64,000 bases of DNA, from IMG/VR virus record IMGVR_UViG_3300021197_001481, positions 1 through 64,000 of that record; one strand, written 5' to 3'. The notes beneath the pieces are model-generated. The model was not told where the DNA came from. It made no database searches and was given only the letters and a program-made list of their open reading frames with translations. Shown piece by piece: positions 7,567-15,011 of the stretch (positions within the stretch are counted from its first letter, which is position 1; each line of letters begins with the position of its first letter). Position numbers and translations under genes: made by a program. This stretch comes from a virus.

Positions 7567-9817
7567 TTTCTCGTCGTCGTAGGACGGCAGGATTTAATCG
7601 TGAAGTTGCTGGTCGAAGACCCTGATTAACAGTGGTCTTGACTGTTGGTCGATTTACACCCTCAGCATGAAACTTGAGAAGCATTGATGGGTGATTTATA
7701 CTGCGACCTGCGGCAGCAAGTCCTGTACTTTCCGCAAACCAATCAGATGCCTCGATGATGAAGTTCATTTTTCCCTCGTTGTTATGCACGGCATCTCTTG
7801 CGAGTTGTGATAAATCGAAGTAAATTTTGTCACCGGGTTTTACATCGTCACCGACAGTTATTGTTGAACTCGGGGTTAACACGCGGTCAGTTGCATTTCT
7901 ACTTTTTTCTTGGTTCGTCCATCCCCTCGCAGCACCAGTGTTTGGATTAACTCCCCAGTATGTACAGTCAGCAATCGAATTATCGATAGTTTTCTTTGAT
8001 TTATACACACTAAGTTTTAGTGGGTGAACAAATGGTGCTGATCCGGTAAAGGCAACTCTACCAAAGACATCAGCAACGGTGAGTTCTAGAACACAAGACA
8101 TTACTGTGTCTCTTGGTCCAATTGCAGATTGGTTGACGGCATTTCCTGAAAATGCCTGTCCACTTTCGGTGGTAAGACCAGCATTCAGATCGTGGTTAAT
8201 GAAAAGCATCGGAACTAAATCATGATCCTTGTAATTACCACGGAGTGAATCAACTTCACCTGATTTGAGTATTACTTCTTGATTGGGAATACAGTCGTCA
8301 CACCATGTACAACCGGCGACTCCTGTATCATCAAATTCACAACATTCATTTTGACCCTTATCACATTCAGGTCCACCACATACACCGCATACTAGTGGTT
8401 CGCATTCACCTTCACAACCGGGCGAGTCGCATCCGTTTTCACAGATAATCTCTCCTGTACATTCTCCACCACAACCTCCACCACAAGGTTTGTCTCCTGT
8501 ACATACTATTGGACCGGGTTCCCCACATCCACATCCGGGATCTTCTTCACAGGCATTGTCGGGTGGACAACCTCCACCACAAGGTGTGTCTCCTGAACAA
8601 ACCACTGGTGGAGGACCATTACAGACACCACAATTACAGACACCACATCCGTCAGCGACTCCACAACAAGATTGACCGCCTGACCCACATGTCGGACATT
8701 CACAACATGGATTATCGCTTCCACAACATGGATCACCACTGTCGATGGGTTCGCATGAAAAATCGGGTGGTTGGCAAGGATTCGTGGACGGGGTTAGCGT
8801 GCATATTTCACAATTGGGATCGCAAGGTCGCTCCTTGCAAGGATCAATTTGATGATCTTCGCAACAGGAGAATCCACCAGCAGGATCGCAAGCGAAGCAA
8901 CTACATTCACAATCATTGCACTCAATACCCTGTGCCGTGGGACAAGGACCGGTTTCGCAAATGTTCGCACAACATTCTTCACAATTACAACCCACCCCCG
9001 ATGATCTCTGCTCTGGTATTTCTCCGGTGCTAGGGTCAATGAAACGAGGAAGACCATTTGCATACTGTGTTGCTCGACCAAGAAGATCTGAAGTTCGATC
9101 TATAACTAAGTTTGATATATTGGAATTATTACGATCCTGAGCGTGTATGTTTGTGGGATCATACCGGGGATCATTTTTTACCTCGATAGGTCCAGTGTCT
9201 TCAGCGACCTCGATAGTTCTGTTATCATGAGAGAAAGCAACTCCACCTGAATCTTCGTTAGTTTTAACACCATCGATACGAAAACTATTTTTACCCATAG
9301 ACATCGCAGGGGTTGATCCCATTATTTTTTTTACTTCATCATATGAGGCGGTCGGCATAGGTTCATGAACCTGCATACCTTTTCTATAACGAGCATATTC
9401 TAGATTACCAGAAATGTTTATGACAGGAGAGTGGTTTTTACCAGCATCATTATGATCGTTTCTGTTTTCTGAAAATATTTGAGTATGGGAGGGGACTAGT
9501 AGATTAATTGCACCAAGACCGAAAAAACTGTCCGTGACATTGCCGCCATTTGTCTGGTTCAACGCAGCACGGGATGTCATCAGTCTGACATCTGCTGCAC
9601 TTTTTGTATTATCCTCTGCACCTACACCAAGTCCGTCAAGAATATCATCGCAACAGTCTGATCCATCAGGAGAAGTACCGGGATGGTCACATGTCGGACC
9701 TTCTGGACAGTTTCCATGCAAACATGGATTTAGGTAAAATGGGATGTCTTGCTTAAGACGTACTAATCGCCCTACACCTAAATGTCTACCTGCTGTTACG
9801 CGATGTCTTGCTGCCAT
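7550..9817 (-). CDS. Cysteine-rich structural protein
   Basis: The 755-residue protein has three parts. Residues 1-274 are a polar region with a short Cys cluster near 32-56. Residues about 275-515 contain about 53 Cys in about 240 positions, with Gly, Pro and Asp between, and a repeated unit (VVCSGDTPCGGGC and IVCTGDKPCGGGC). Residues 516-755 are a beta-rich C-terminal domain with the look of a DNRLRE-type jelly roll (FVHPLKLSVYKSKK, then IYFDLSQLARDAV, then MNFIIEASDW). There is no signal peptide. The Cys region could be disulfide-linked in the mature virion or bind metal. A fibre or decoration attached to head or tail is plausible. It converges on the exonuclease gene and follows the other minus-strand beta-rich gene by three bases. 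Confidence 0.65.
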   Translation of the reverse strand: MAARHRVTAGRHLGVGRLVRLKQDIPFYLNPCLHGNCPEGPTCDHPGTSPDGSDCCDDILDGLGVGAEDNTKSAADVRLMTSRAALNQTNGGNVTDSFFGLGAINLLVPSHTQIFSENRNDHNDAGKNHSPVINISGNLEYARYRKGMQVHEPMPTASYDEVKKIMGSTPAMSMGKNSFRIDGVKTNEDSGGVAFSHDNRTIEVAEDTGPIEVKNDPRYDPTNIHAQDRNNSNISNLVIDRTSDLLGRATQYANGLPRFIDPSTGEIPEQRSSGVGCNCEECCANICETGPCPTAQGIECNDCECSCFACDPAGGFSCCEDHQIDPCKERPCDPNCEICTLTPSTNPCQPPDFSCEPIDSGDPCCGSDNPCCECPTCGSGGQSCCGVADGCGVCNCGVCNGPPPVVCSGDTPCGGGCPPDNACEEDPGCGCGEPGPIVCTGDKPCGGGCGGECTGEIICENGCDSPGCEGECEPLVCGVCGGPECDKGQNECCEFDDTGVAGCTWCDDCIPNQEVILKSGEVDSLRGNYKDHDLVPMLFINHDLNAGLTTESGQAFSGNAVNQSAIGPRDTVMSCVLELTVADVFGRVAFTGSAPFVHPLKLSVYKSKKTIDNSIADCTYWGVNPNTGAARGWTNQEKSRNATDRVLTPSSTITVGDDVKPGDKIYFDLSQLARDAVHNNEGKMNFIIEASDWFAESTGLAAAGRSINHPSMLLKFHAEGVNRPTVKTTVNQGLRPATSRLNPAVLRRREITAGL

Positions 9818-9820
9818 AGG

Positions 9821-10642
9821 TCAAGTTCCTAGAATTGACATATTAACGAATGATGTCGTGGCATCATAATTCACGGATGTTGCTAAAAGTTTATCAGTAT
9901 TTTTAATTTCAATGAAGACCTCTTCTCCGGGGGAGATAAGGTATCCAGTAGAAGCACCGGCAGCGAGTGCCCCGGTGAATCCAATACAAAGAAGTCCACC
10001 ACCCGGTCCTGCTTCACCGGGAGTCAATCCCTCAAGACCGCTGTAATAGTTTTTAACTTTTATACCAGAATCAAGTGTAAATCCATCAAAACTATAAAGA
10101 GTGGAATCATTGAAACCAGTGCTGAACGATGTCATTCCTGTTGGGAGAGCAACCGAAGTAATTTCGACTGCACCTGTAACGGCAACATCATAATCTGCTG
10201 CGGTTTTTACCGCAACACTATTACTTCCAATACCAACAACAGAAAGAGTGATTCCGGCAGCGATGCTGCGAATATCACATGATGCACCAACAACTTGATC
10301 AATGGTTCCACCTACAATAGTAATATCATTTACTTCTAGTGTGGCACCAGAAAGACTAACAGGAACTGCTTGATCGCCGACTGTATTACCTCTAACGGCA
10401 ATAAACCCGTTCGTGAGATAACCAGAGTTTCCTATTGTTGAAATTCTAGCAGGAAGGGGGGAGTCATCTGATAATAGAGCAAATTCTCCCACACCACCGG
10501 TGCTTAGTTTAATTACCTGAAAGTGAACGTCATGTTGACCATCACCATAATTCGCACTGTTGACGAAATCGGTGGCAATTACAGATCCACCTTCACCCAA
10601 ATTTAATGTTACATGATCTTCTGCTGTTGCTGCATTTGCCAT
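9821..10642 (-). CDS. Beta-rich virion-like protein
   Basis: The frame can be extended to a TTG at 10648, but the ATG at 10642 has GGAG seven bases upstream and gives MANAAT, so I use it (273 residues). The sequence is rich in Gly, Thr, Val and Ser with alternating hydrophobics, typical of beta-sandwich virion proteins. The C-terminus (GEEVFIEIKN, then NMSILGT) resembles that of the small protein at 5362-5778, so the two may share a fold. It is the first gene of a two-gene minus-strand operon with the Cys-rich protein. A CTACATA box lies 34 bases upstream. Function is unknown. Confidence 0.6.
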   Translation of the reverse strand: MANAATAEDHVTLNLGEGGSVIATDFVNSANYGDGQHDVHFQVIKLSTGGVGEFALLSDDSPLPARISTIGNSGYLTNGFIAVRGNTVGDQAVPVSLSGATLEVNDITIVGGTIDQVVGASCDIRSIAAGITLSVVGIGSNSVAVKTAADYDVAVTGAVEITSVALPTGMTSFSTGFNDSTLYSFDGFTLDSGIKVKNYYSGLEGLTPGEAGPGGGLLCIGFTGALAAGASTGYLISPGEEVFIEIKNTDKLLATSVNYDATTSFVNMSILGT

Positions 10643-10670
10643 TGACAATCTCCATTTAATAGTGTATGCT
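10642..10670 (+). promoter_or_regulatory. Sigma70-type promoter for gp33
   Basis: TTGACA (10642-10647), a 17-base spacer and TATGCT (10665-10670), with TG directly before the -10 box. The -35 box overlaps the ATG of the divergent minus-strand gene. The late-type CTACATA box overlaps its -10 end, so gp33 may be transcribed both before and during the late phase. Confidence 0.6.
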
Positions 10671-10675
10671 ACATA
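10669..10675 (+). promoter_or_regulatory. Candidate late promoter CTACATA, right arm direction (gp33)
   Basis: The plus-strand half of the inverted repeat CTACATA-G-TATGTAG, 38 bases before the gp33 start. It has the same heptamer as before the neck, tube and gp3-like genes. Confidence 0.5.
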
Positions 10676-10676
10676 G

Positions 10677-10683
10677 TATGTAG
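10677..10683 (-). promoter_or_regulatory. Candidate late promoter CTACATA, left arm direction
   Basis: The minus-strand half of the same 15-base inverted repeat, 34 bases before the ATG of the beta-rich virion-like gene. The two heptamers face away from each other with one base between, which looks like a bidirectional late promoter; it could instead be an operator for a dimeric regulator. Confidence 0.5.
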
Positions 10684-10713
10684 TGAGTTTTTAACCTTGA
10701 ACACGGAGAAATA

Positions 10714-10938
10714 ATGTTTGATAAACTTGAAAAAGACTTTTCTAAATCTGTAGAGAAGCATGTAAGAGATAATGACTGTGGGTATATCGATGCAGTCGTT
10801 GAAATTTGTAATGAATTAGAAATAGAACCCGCTTTAGGTGCAAAATACCTTAGCATACCAATAAAAGAAAAGATTAGAGTCGAGGGCGAGGAAATAAATC
10901 TTTTGCCAAGAACCCCAAAACTTTGGGCAACCCCTTGA
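10714..10938 (+). CDS. gp33: Late promoter transcription accessory protein (gp33-like)
   Basis: The 74-residue protein matches the compact gp33 of marine T4-like phages: an N-terminal helix FDKLEKDFSKSVEKHV, then YIDAVVEICNELEIEP, IPIKEKIRVEGEEINLLP and a short tail. In T4, gp33 (112 residues) bridges RNA polymerase and the sliding clamp and works with gp55 to activate late promoters. It lies next to gp32 here. The stop TGA (10936-10938) lies inside the -35 box of the gp32 promoter. A sigma70-type promoter and a CTACATA box precede it. The assignment rests on sequence pattern, not on a search. Confidence 0.72.
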   Translation: MFDKLEKDFSKSVEKHVRDNDCGYIDAVVEICNELEIEPALGAKYLSIPIKEKIRVEGEEINLLPRTPKLWATP

Positions 10939-10962
10939 CAACCCACGAATCTGTGCTATACT
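10935..10962 (+). promoter_or_regulatory. Sigma70-type promoter for gp32
   Basis: TTGACA (10935-10940), a 16-base spacer and TATACT (10957-10962) preceded by TGC, an extended -10. It lies 54 bases before the gp32 ATG, giving an untranslated leader of about 48 bases with AGGAG near its end. Strong transcription fits a protein needed in stoichiometric amounts. The leader contains CAACTG...CAGTTG (10973-10978 and 10985-10990), a small hairpin that could matter for translational control as in T4 gene 32, though this is speculative. Confidence 0.75.
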
Positions 10963-11016
10963 TAGCACATACAACTGACGAAAACAGTTGAAAACAGACA
11001 TAGGAGAACAAAACAC

Positions 11017-11916
11017 ATGTCATTTGAATCAATGAAAAAGAACAGTAAGAACTCAGACGCACTTATTCAAAAGTTGTCTGCAATGGATGATACCAAGAAG
11101 AATTCGTACAAGGATGATCGTTTCTGGCGACCGCAAGTTGATGATGCGGGAACTGGTACTGCGACCATTCGCTTCCTTCCAGAAGCACCGGGTGAGGACA
11201 CCCCATTTGTACTTTACTATTCCCACGGATTTCAGGGACCGGGAGGTTGGTATATCGAAAACTCCCGTACCACTCTCGGGGAGAAAGATCCTGTCTCAGA
11301 GATGAACACTCGTCTTTGGAACAGCGGGGAGCAGGCAAAGAAGGATCTCGTTTCCCAACGATACAAGCGAAAGAAGAGTTATGTCTCTAACATCCTTGTT
11401 ATCGATGATCCTGCCAATCCCGAAAACAACGGTAAGGTTTTCCTCTACCGTTATGGCACCAAGATCTACCAGAAGATTCAGGACGCGATGAAACCTGAAT
11501 TCTCAGACGAAGAGGCAATTGTCCCCTTCGACTTCTGGAAGGGTGCAAACTTTAGACTTCGTATTCGCAAGGTTGCTGGTTTCCTCAACTATGACAAGTC
11601 CGGATTTGATTCCATGTCCGAACTGTTCGACGGTGACGATGATCGCCTGAAGAAGTTGTGGGATGGCGAATACAAGTTGAATGAGTTCGTTGACTCCAGT
11701 AACTATAAGTCATATGACGAACTCAAATCGCGTCTCGAAATGGTCCTCGGTAGTTCCGCCCCCAAGGAAACTGCTGAAAACACTTCGCTTGAGTCTTCTA
11801 ATGAGTGGGGAAGTGATGATCCTCCCTCAACACCGGCGACGAACTCTGAGAGTTCTGCGCCGACTGAAGAAGACGACGCAATGTCTTACTTCGAGAAACT
11901 CGCAAGTGAGGATTGA
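11017..11916 (+). CDS. gp32: Single-stranded DNA-binding protein gp32
   Basis: At 299 residues it is the size of T4 gp32 (301). The N-terminal basic helix, the OB core beginning at FWRPQVDDAGTGTATIRFLP, and the segment YSHGFQGPGGWYIENS, VFLYRYGTKIYQKIQDAM, PFDFWKGANFRLRIRK are typical of the gp32 of marine T4-like phages. The C-terminus after about residue 245 is acidic and Ser-rich, ending EEDDAMSYFEKLASED, as expected for the partner-binding tail. The protein has no cysteine at all, so the His-Cys3 zinc site of T4 gp32 is absent. It coats ssDNA during replication and recombination and should work with UvsY, UvsW and gp46/47. Its gene has its own promoter and is closed by a strong terminator. 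Confidence 0.92.
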   Translation: MSFESMKKNSKNSDALIQKLSAMDDTKKNSYKDDRFWRPQVDDAGTGTATIRFLPEAPGEDTPFVLYYSHGFQGPGGWYIENSRTTLGEKDPVSEMNTRLWNSGEQAKKDLVSQRYKRKKSYVSNILVIDDPANPENNGKVFLYRYGTKIYQKIQDAMKPEFSDEEAIVPFDFWKGANFRLRIRKVAGFLNYDKSGFDSMSELFDGDDDRLKKLWDGEYKLNEFVDSSNYKSYDELKSRLEMVLGSSAPKETAENTSLESSNEWGSDDPPSTPATNSESSAPTEEDDAMSYFEKLASED

Positions 11917-11951
11917 TCGAGACAATGCTTCTTGTTAGGGAGCAGAGAAAA

Positions 11952-11975
11952 CCCCGGAGCAATCCGGGGTTTTTT
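11952..11975. terminator. Bidirectional intrinsic terminator between gp32 and the tape measure gene
   Basis: CCCCGGA (11952-11958), loop GCAA, TCCGGGG (11963-11969), then six T on the plus strand. Four A precede the stem (11948-11951), so the minus-strand transcript has TTTT after the same hairpin. It ends gp32 transcription and lies directly past the stop of the convergent tape measure gene. Confidence 0.9.
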
Positions 11976-13576
11976 CATGCGCCGACATATCTTGCTGCAT
12001 CAATGTCAGTTGCTGGTTCTTCCGATGTCTCGAATGATTGTGTATTCATTGCAGTAGTGTTAACTTGGTTAACAGTTCCTCCTGCGGCAGAACCCTGTTG
12101 TGCTTGTAATCTTGCTGCGTCTGCCGATGCATTCGCTTGTTGGAATTTTGCATAGTCTCTGGCAATTCTTCTCTCATCTGCTTCTGCTGCTTCCAATCCT
12201 TCGCCACCGCTTAGACCAAATGTTGCTTTATTGATTGCATACGAGATACCATAATCCATTTTATTCTTGAGAACTTTAAACGAGAACATAAGTTCTTGGA
12301 AGAATCTCTTAATAGAATCAATTGGTCCTTGAACGAAAGAAGAAAGAACTGCAAATCCACTTGTAATAAATCCAAGAACACTGTTGAATGCATTTGGAAT
12401 TGTTACGGTAAAGAAGTTACCAATTGCATTAATTCCACTCATGAATAGGTTTGGCACTGTGACTGTGTAGAAATCGAAGACCATAATAAAGAAATCTTTA
12501 ATCCCATTTACCGCCGACATGAATATTTCTGGTATGGTTTCTGTAAAGAAAAGAAACGCTTCATAGAAGAAATCTCCCATCTTGGTGGTGAGGTTGTCGA
12601 AGAATTCCAAGACACTATCGAATGATATGAATCCGAAAGAAAGTCCTTCGATGATCTGTGCGAATATACCTTGAATACCGCCGATCAGTTTCTCAAAGAA
12701 TGTTCCCTCAGTTCCAAAGAAACCACGGAAGAATCCGACCACGCCTTCGACGATGGTGATAATCTGTCCGAGGATAGGGACTGCTTTGAACACTTTCCCG
12801 AGAACTCCTCCAAGTTTACCAACAAAACCAACAACAGGTTTTACAAAACCAAATATGGTTTTAAATACTCTACCAATTGTAGCAAAAATTCCACCTGCGG
12901 TTTTTCCTACTGTACCAACCACTCCAAATATTTTACTAAAGATACCCATCACTGGTTTAAATCTGCCGAATATCTTCCCCAAGAAAGTGAATACTGGTTT
13001 TATCTTATTGAATACTTTACCAAAGAAACCAAACAATTTAGACTTACCCATACTTTTACCAAGGGCACCGAAGACTGATTTAAATGATTTTATGATCGAT
13101 CCGACAATTTTGCCCTCTTTGATTCGAGTAAATACATTACTGATTCCTTTGACTATATTCTTGCGAACATTAAACAGAGCGGGCAACCCTTTGAGTATTC
13201 CCTTTATGGTGCCAATTGCTCCAGAAAGGACAGCGGAATATTGATAAACTACTGCACCCGCAAGAAGGAATGGGAGTTTCAGCGTATCAAATACGGTGAG
13301 TTCTCTCATATTGAAACCTTTACTGAGGGTGTCACCGAGTTTTTCTAGTCCACCTAAGATAGAATTACTAAGTCCAGCGAATATTTGTCTTTGCTTAGAT
13401 GCTGCTTCTTGCTGTGCTTCTTTACCGCTAATTTCAGCACCACCGGCGATCTGGATCGCCTTAACGATTCGATCAGTGTTCTTTTCGTCAGCAGTACGTT
13501 GACCATCCAAAAGACCCTTAAGTCCTTCGTTTGGTTTTGTAAAACGTCCTTTATCGTCGCGGGGTGGTAGTGCCAT
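11975..13576 (-). CDS. gp29: Tail tape measure protein (gp29-like position)
   Basis: The 533-residue protein starts with a polar, basic N-terminus (MALPPRDDKGRFTKPNEG). A long central part consists of repeated Gly/Phe/Lys amphipathic and hydrophobic helices (FGKVFNKIKPVFTFLGKIFG and similar, about 150-440), as in tape measure proteins, and the Ala/Gln-rich C-terminus is polar. It directly follows the frameshifted gp26-like gene (stop and start overlap as TAATG), the usual place for a tape measure behind its chaperone. By the known rule of about 1.5 angstrom per residue the tail would be short, roughly 80 nm. In T4 this role is held by gp29 (590 residues). The stop codon overlaps the bidirectional terminator. 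Confidence 0.75.
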   Translation of the reverse strand: MALPPRDDKGRFTKPNEGLKGLLDGQRTADEKNTDRIVKAIQIAGGAEISGKEAQQEAASKQRQIFAGLSNSILGGLEKLGDTLSKGFNMRELTVFDTLKLPFLLAGAVVYQYSAVLSGAIGTIKGILKGLPALFNVRKNIVKGISNVFTRIKEGKIVGSIIKSFKSVFGALGKSMGKSKLFGFFGKVFNKIKPVFTFLGKIFGRFKPVMGIFSKIFGVVGTVGKTAGGIFATIGRVFKTIFGFVKPVVGFVGKLGGVLGKVFKAVPILGQIITIVEGVVGFFRGFFGTEGTFFEKLIGGIQGIFAQIIEGLSFGFISFDSVLEFFDNLTTKMGDFFYEAFLFFTETIPEIFMSAVNGIKDFFIMVFDFYTVTVPNLFMSGINAIGNFFTVTIPNAFNSVLGFITSGFAVLSSFVQGPIDSIKRFFQELMFSFKVLKNKMDYGISYAINKATFGLSGGEGLEAAEADERRIARDYAKFQQANASADAARLQAQQGSAAGGTVNQVNTTAMNTQSFETSEEPATDIDAARYVGA

Positions 13577-13755
13577 TATTGTTTCTTATATGCCTCTTGT
13601 TGCTTTTCTAAATGTTCATGGAGAAGTGCGGTATAAATCTGTCTTTCCCACGGGATCATATTCTCAAGTTCCGTTAAACTATATTTATGCTCCTGCATCA
13701 TTAAAAAATTAACACGATAATGGTACTCTAATGTATCGTGAGCGAGGCATATCAG
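13576..13755 (-). CDS. -1 frameshift extension of the gp26-like gene (tail assembly chaperone C-terminus)
   Basis: In the -1 frame, reading goes on past the gp26-like stop for 59 sense codons, beginning LICLAHDTLEYHYRVNFLM and containing YSLTELENMIPWERQIY, and ends at a TAA that shares its A with the ATG of the tape measure gene. The 38-codon ATG-started frame inside it lacks an obvious ribosome site, so fusion to the upstream protein (229 + 59 = 288 residues) is the better explanation. Phage tail assembly chaperones of the lambda G/GT type are made exactly this way and sit just before the tape measure gene. PWER-containing tails occur in such extensions. The frame is seen directly; its translation is inferred. 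Confidence 0.75.
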   Translation of the reverse strand: MICLAHDTLEYHYRVNFLMMQEHKYSLTELENMIPWERQIYTALLHEHLEKQQEAYKKQ

Positions 13756-14441
13756 AAAAAATCAGAGATTCCCTCTAGTACCACCTTATTCTCATGACCA
13801 CAAGAAGTACACTTATATGTAGTTTCATATCTTAGTTTGGGCATAGACTCAAAGAAACTTTGAATTTTTTCAACTTCTTTCATACTAAGTGAGTCAACAA
13901 ACTCCTTCACTTCGTTCTTGTCGTAATCACTGACCTTGTGTACAGTAGTAGAATCATAAATCGATTCTATACAACTAATCAACACATCAACGGGATCGTT
14001 TGTATCGGTCTTAGTTAGGGTTCCCATAGAAGGGTGTCTCAAAATAACACCAACATCAGATGTCAATGCTACTTTAGGATCGACTTCCTCGCCACGGACT
14101 AGTTTAATATCTTTTTCTAGATTAATCACGGTTGGGTGCGTTTCACCACACTCCTCGCATTTAAGAAGAATCTCAACTTCCTCTCCAATCGACTTAGATC
14201 TCAACATCAAAAAGATGTATTCAACATCATACGATGTTAAATCTTCTACGACGATATCATCTTCTACACATACGCTGATCAACTTTTTAAGAGAATCAAA
14301 CGCTTGTTGTGAACTGTTGCCTTCTTTTGCCATGAGCAAAAGTTTTTCTTCTTTCACCAAGAAGGGTCTGTAACTAATAGTCTTTCCTGTCGAGGGAAGT
14401 TTTAGTGTATATGTGGGTGTCTCTAACTTTGGTAATGCCAT
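13752..14441 (-). CDS. gp26: gp26-like baseplate hub / tail assembly chaperone, zero-frame product
   Basis: The 229-residue protein begins MALPKLETPTYTLKLPSTG and continues YRPFLVKEEKLLLMAKE, the hallmark of the T4 gp26 baseplate family (PF12322). Two Cys pairs (CEECG near 108-111 and CTSCGH near 211-214) could form one zinc site. T4 gp26 has 208 residues and is listed as a hub subunit. Its place before the tape measure, and the -1 extension, argue that in this phage it acts as the tape measure chaperone. It lies 21 bases after the tube-family gene in the minus-strand operon. Confidence 0.8.
   Translation of the reverse strand: MALPKLETPTYTLKLPSTGKTISYRPFLVKEEKLLLMAKEGNSSQQAFDSLKKLISVCVEDDIVVEDLTSYDVEYIFLMLRSKSIGEEVEILLKCEECGETHPTVINLEKDIKLVRGEEVDPKVALTSDVGVILRHPSMGTLTKTDTNDPVDVLISCIESIYDSTTVHKVSDYDKNEVKEFVDSLSMKEVEKIQSFFESMPKLRYETTYKCTSCGHENKVVLEGISDFF
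13755..13761 (-). promoter_or_regulatory. Programmed -1 frameshift site T TTT TTC
   Basis: The minus strand reads GAT TTT TTC TGA at the end of the gp26-like gene; T TTT TTC is a canonical X XXY YYZ slippery heptamer, and the zero-frame stop follows at once. A Shine-Dalgarno-like GAGGG (13771-13775) lies nine bases upstream, the spacing known to stimulate -1 shifting in E. coli dnaX. After slipping, both tRNAs still read Phe codons. Confidence 0.78.
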
Positions 14442-14462
14442 AATATTTTATCCTTCTTTCAA

Positions 14463-15011
14463 TTATAGATTGCTTGTCCAGCGTCTGAAGGAAAAATCAA
14501 TGTCTGTTTTGACGAGAGCATCTCCTCCTGCACCAGATAATTCAACTGCGTTCACTGTCTTTGGAAATAAATCAAAAACACGAACCTTATAAACTTCTTT
14601 ATTTTTTAAATCTGTCATTGTTATATCTAGCGAGTTACAGATATATTCATCATAGTAACCACATTGAAAAGTTTCCTCATCAATGATCGCTCTTTGCCAC
14701 GCCTCGAATGCTTTTCTGACATTGAAGGTAGAATCCTCCAAGAAAACCATTTTAAGGTCTCCTTCATACACTCTCCCATAAGGCATTTCCCTATCAATAC
14801 CTTGCAGTTTAACAGGATTGGATCCAATTGCACTTCCGGGAAGTGATACAGATTCAAGTCTGGCATTTAGTTTTTCACTGGTTCCACGATCAAATAACTG
14901 CGTCCCTGTTCGGGTCGATGAAAATAATATCTCATAGCGATGTGGGTATGCGACACCCGACTTTCCTATTTCCGATACAAACTTATTGACGTTGAAACCA
15001 AACATACTCAT
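14463..15011 (-). CDS. Tail-tube-family baseplate protein (gp54-like position)
   Basis: This 182-residue protein has the layout of the T4 gp19 tube family: a hydrophobic start (FGFNVNKFVSEIGKSGVAYPHRYEILF), a LESVSLPGSAIGSNPV segment like the LPASEIG segment of gp19 here, then LKMVFLEDSTFNVRKAFEAWQ, matching ITLLVDGEFSTRNAFERWM of gp19. In T4, gp54 and gp48 share this fold and start the tube on the baseplate. gp48 is present separately at 16235, so this is best read as the tube initiator. The ATG overlaps the stop of the 54-residue gene (ATGA). Confidence 0.65.
   Translation of the reverse strand: MSMFGFNVNKFVSEIGKSGVAYPHRYEILFSSTRTGTQLFDRGTSEKLNARLESVSLPGSAIGSNPVKLQGIDREMPYGRVYEGDLKMVFLEDSTFNVRKAFEAWQRAIIDEETFQCGYYDEYICNSLDITMTDLKNKEVYKVRVFDLFPKTVNAVELSGAGGDALVKTDIDFSFRRWTSNL

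Noticed and set aside
8509-9033. 174-codon plus-strand frame opposite the Cys-rich gene
   Set aside because: It is the mirror of the repetitive Cys-rich coding region. The product is His/Arg-rich without domain pattern or ribosome site, and the minus-strand frame is longer and structured.
9836-9865. TTGACA on the plus strand inside the end of the minus-strand beta-rich gene
   Set aside because: No -10 hexamer at a suitable distance and no plus-strand gene follows.
12753-13244. 163-codon plus-strand frame opposite the tape measure gene
   Set aside because: It consists of Pro/Thr/Lys repeats that mirror the Gly/Phe/Lys repeats of the tape measure coding strand.
13576-13701. Independent small gene starting at ATG 13701 before the tape measure
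   Set aside because: There is no ribosome site, and the same frame continues upstream to the slippery heptamer with protein-like sequence, so frameshift fusion explains it better.
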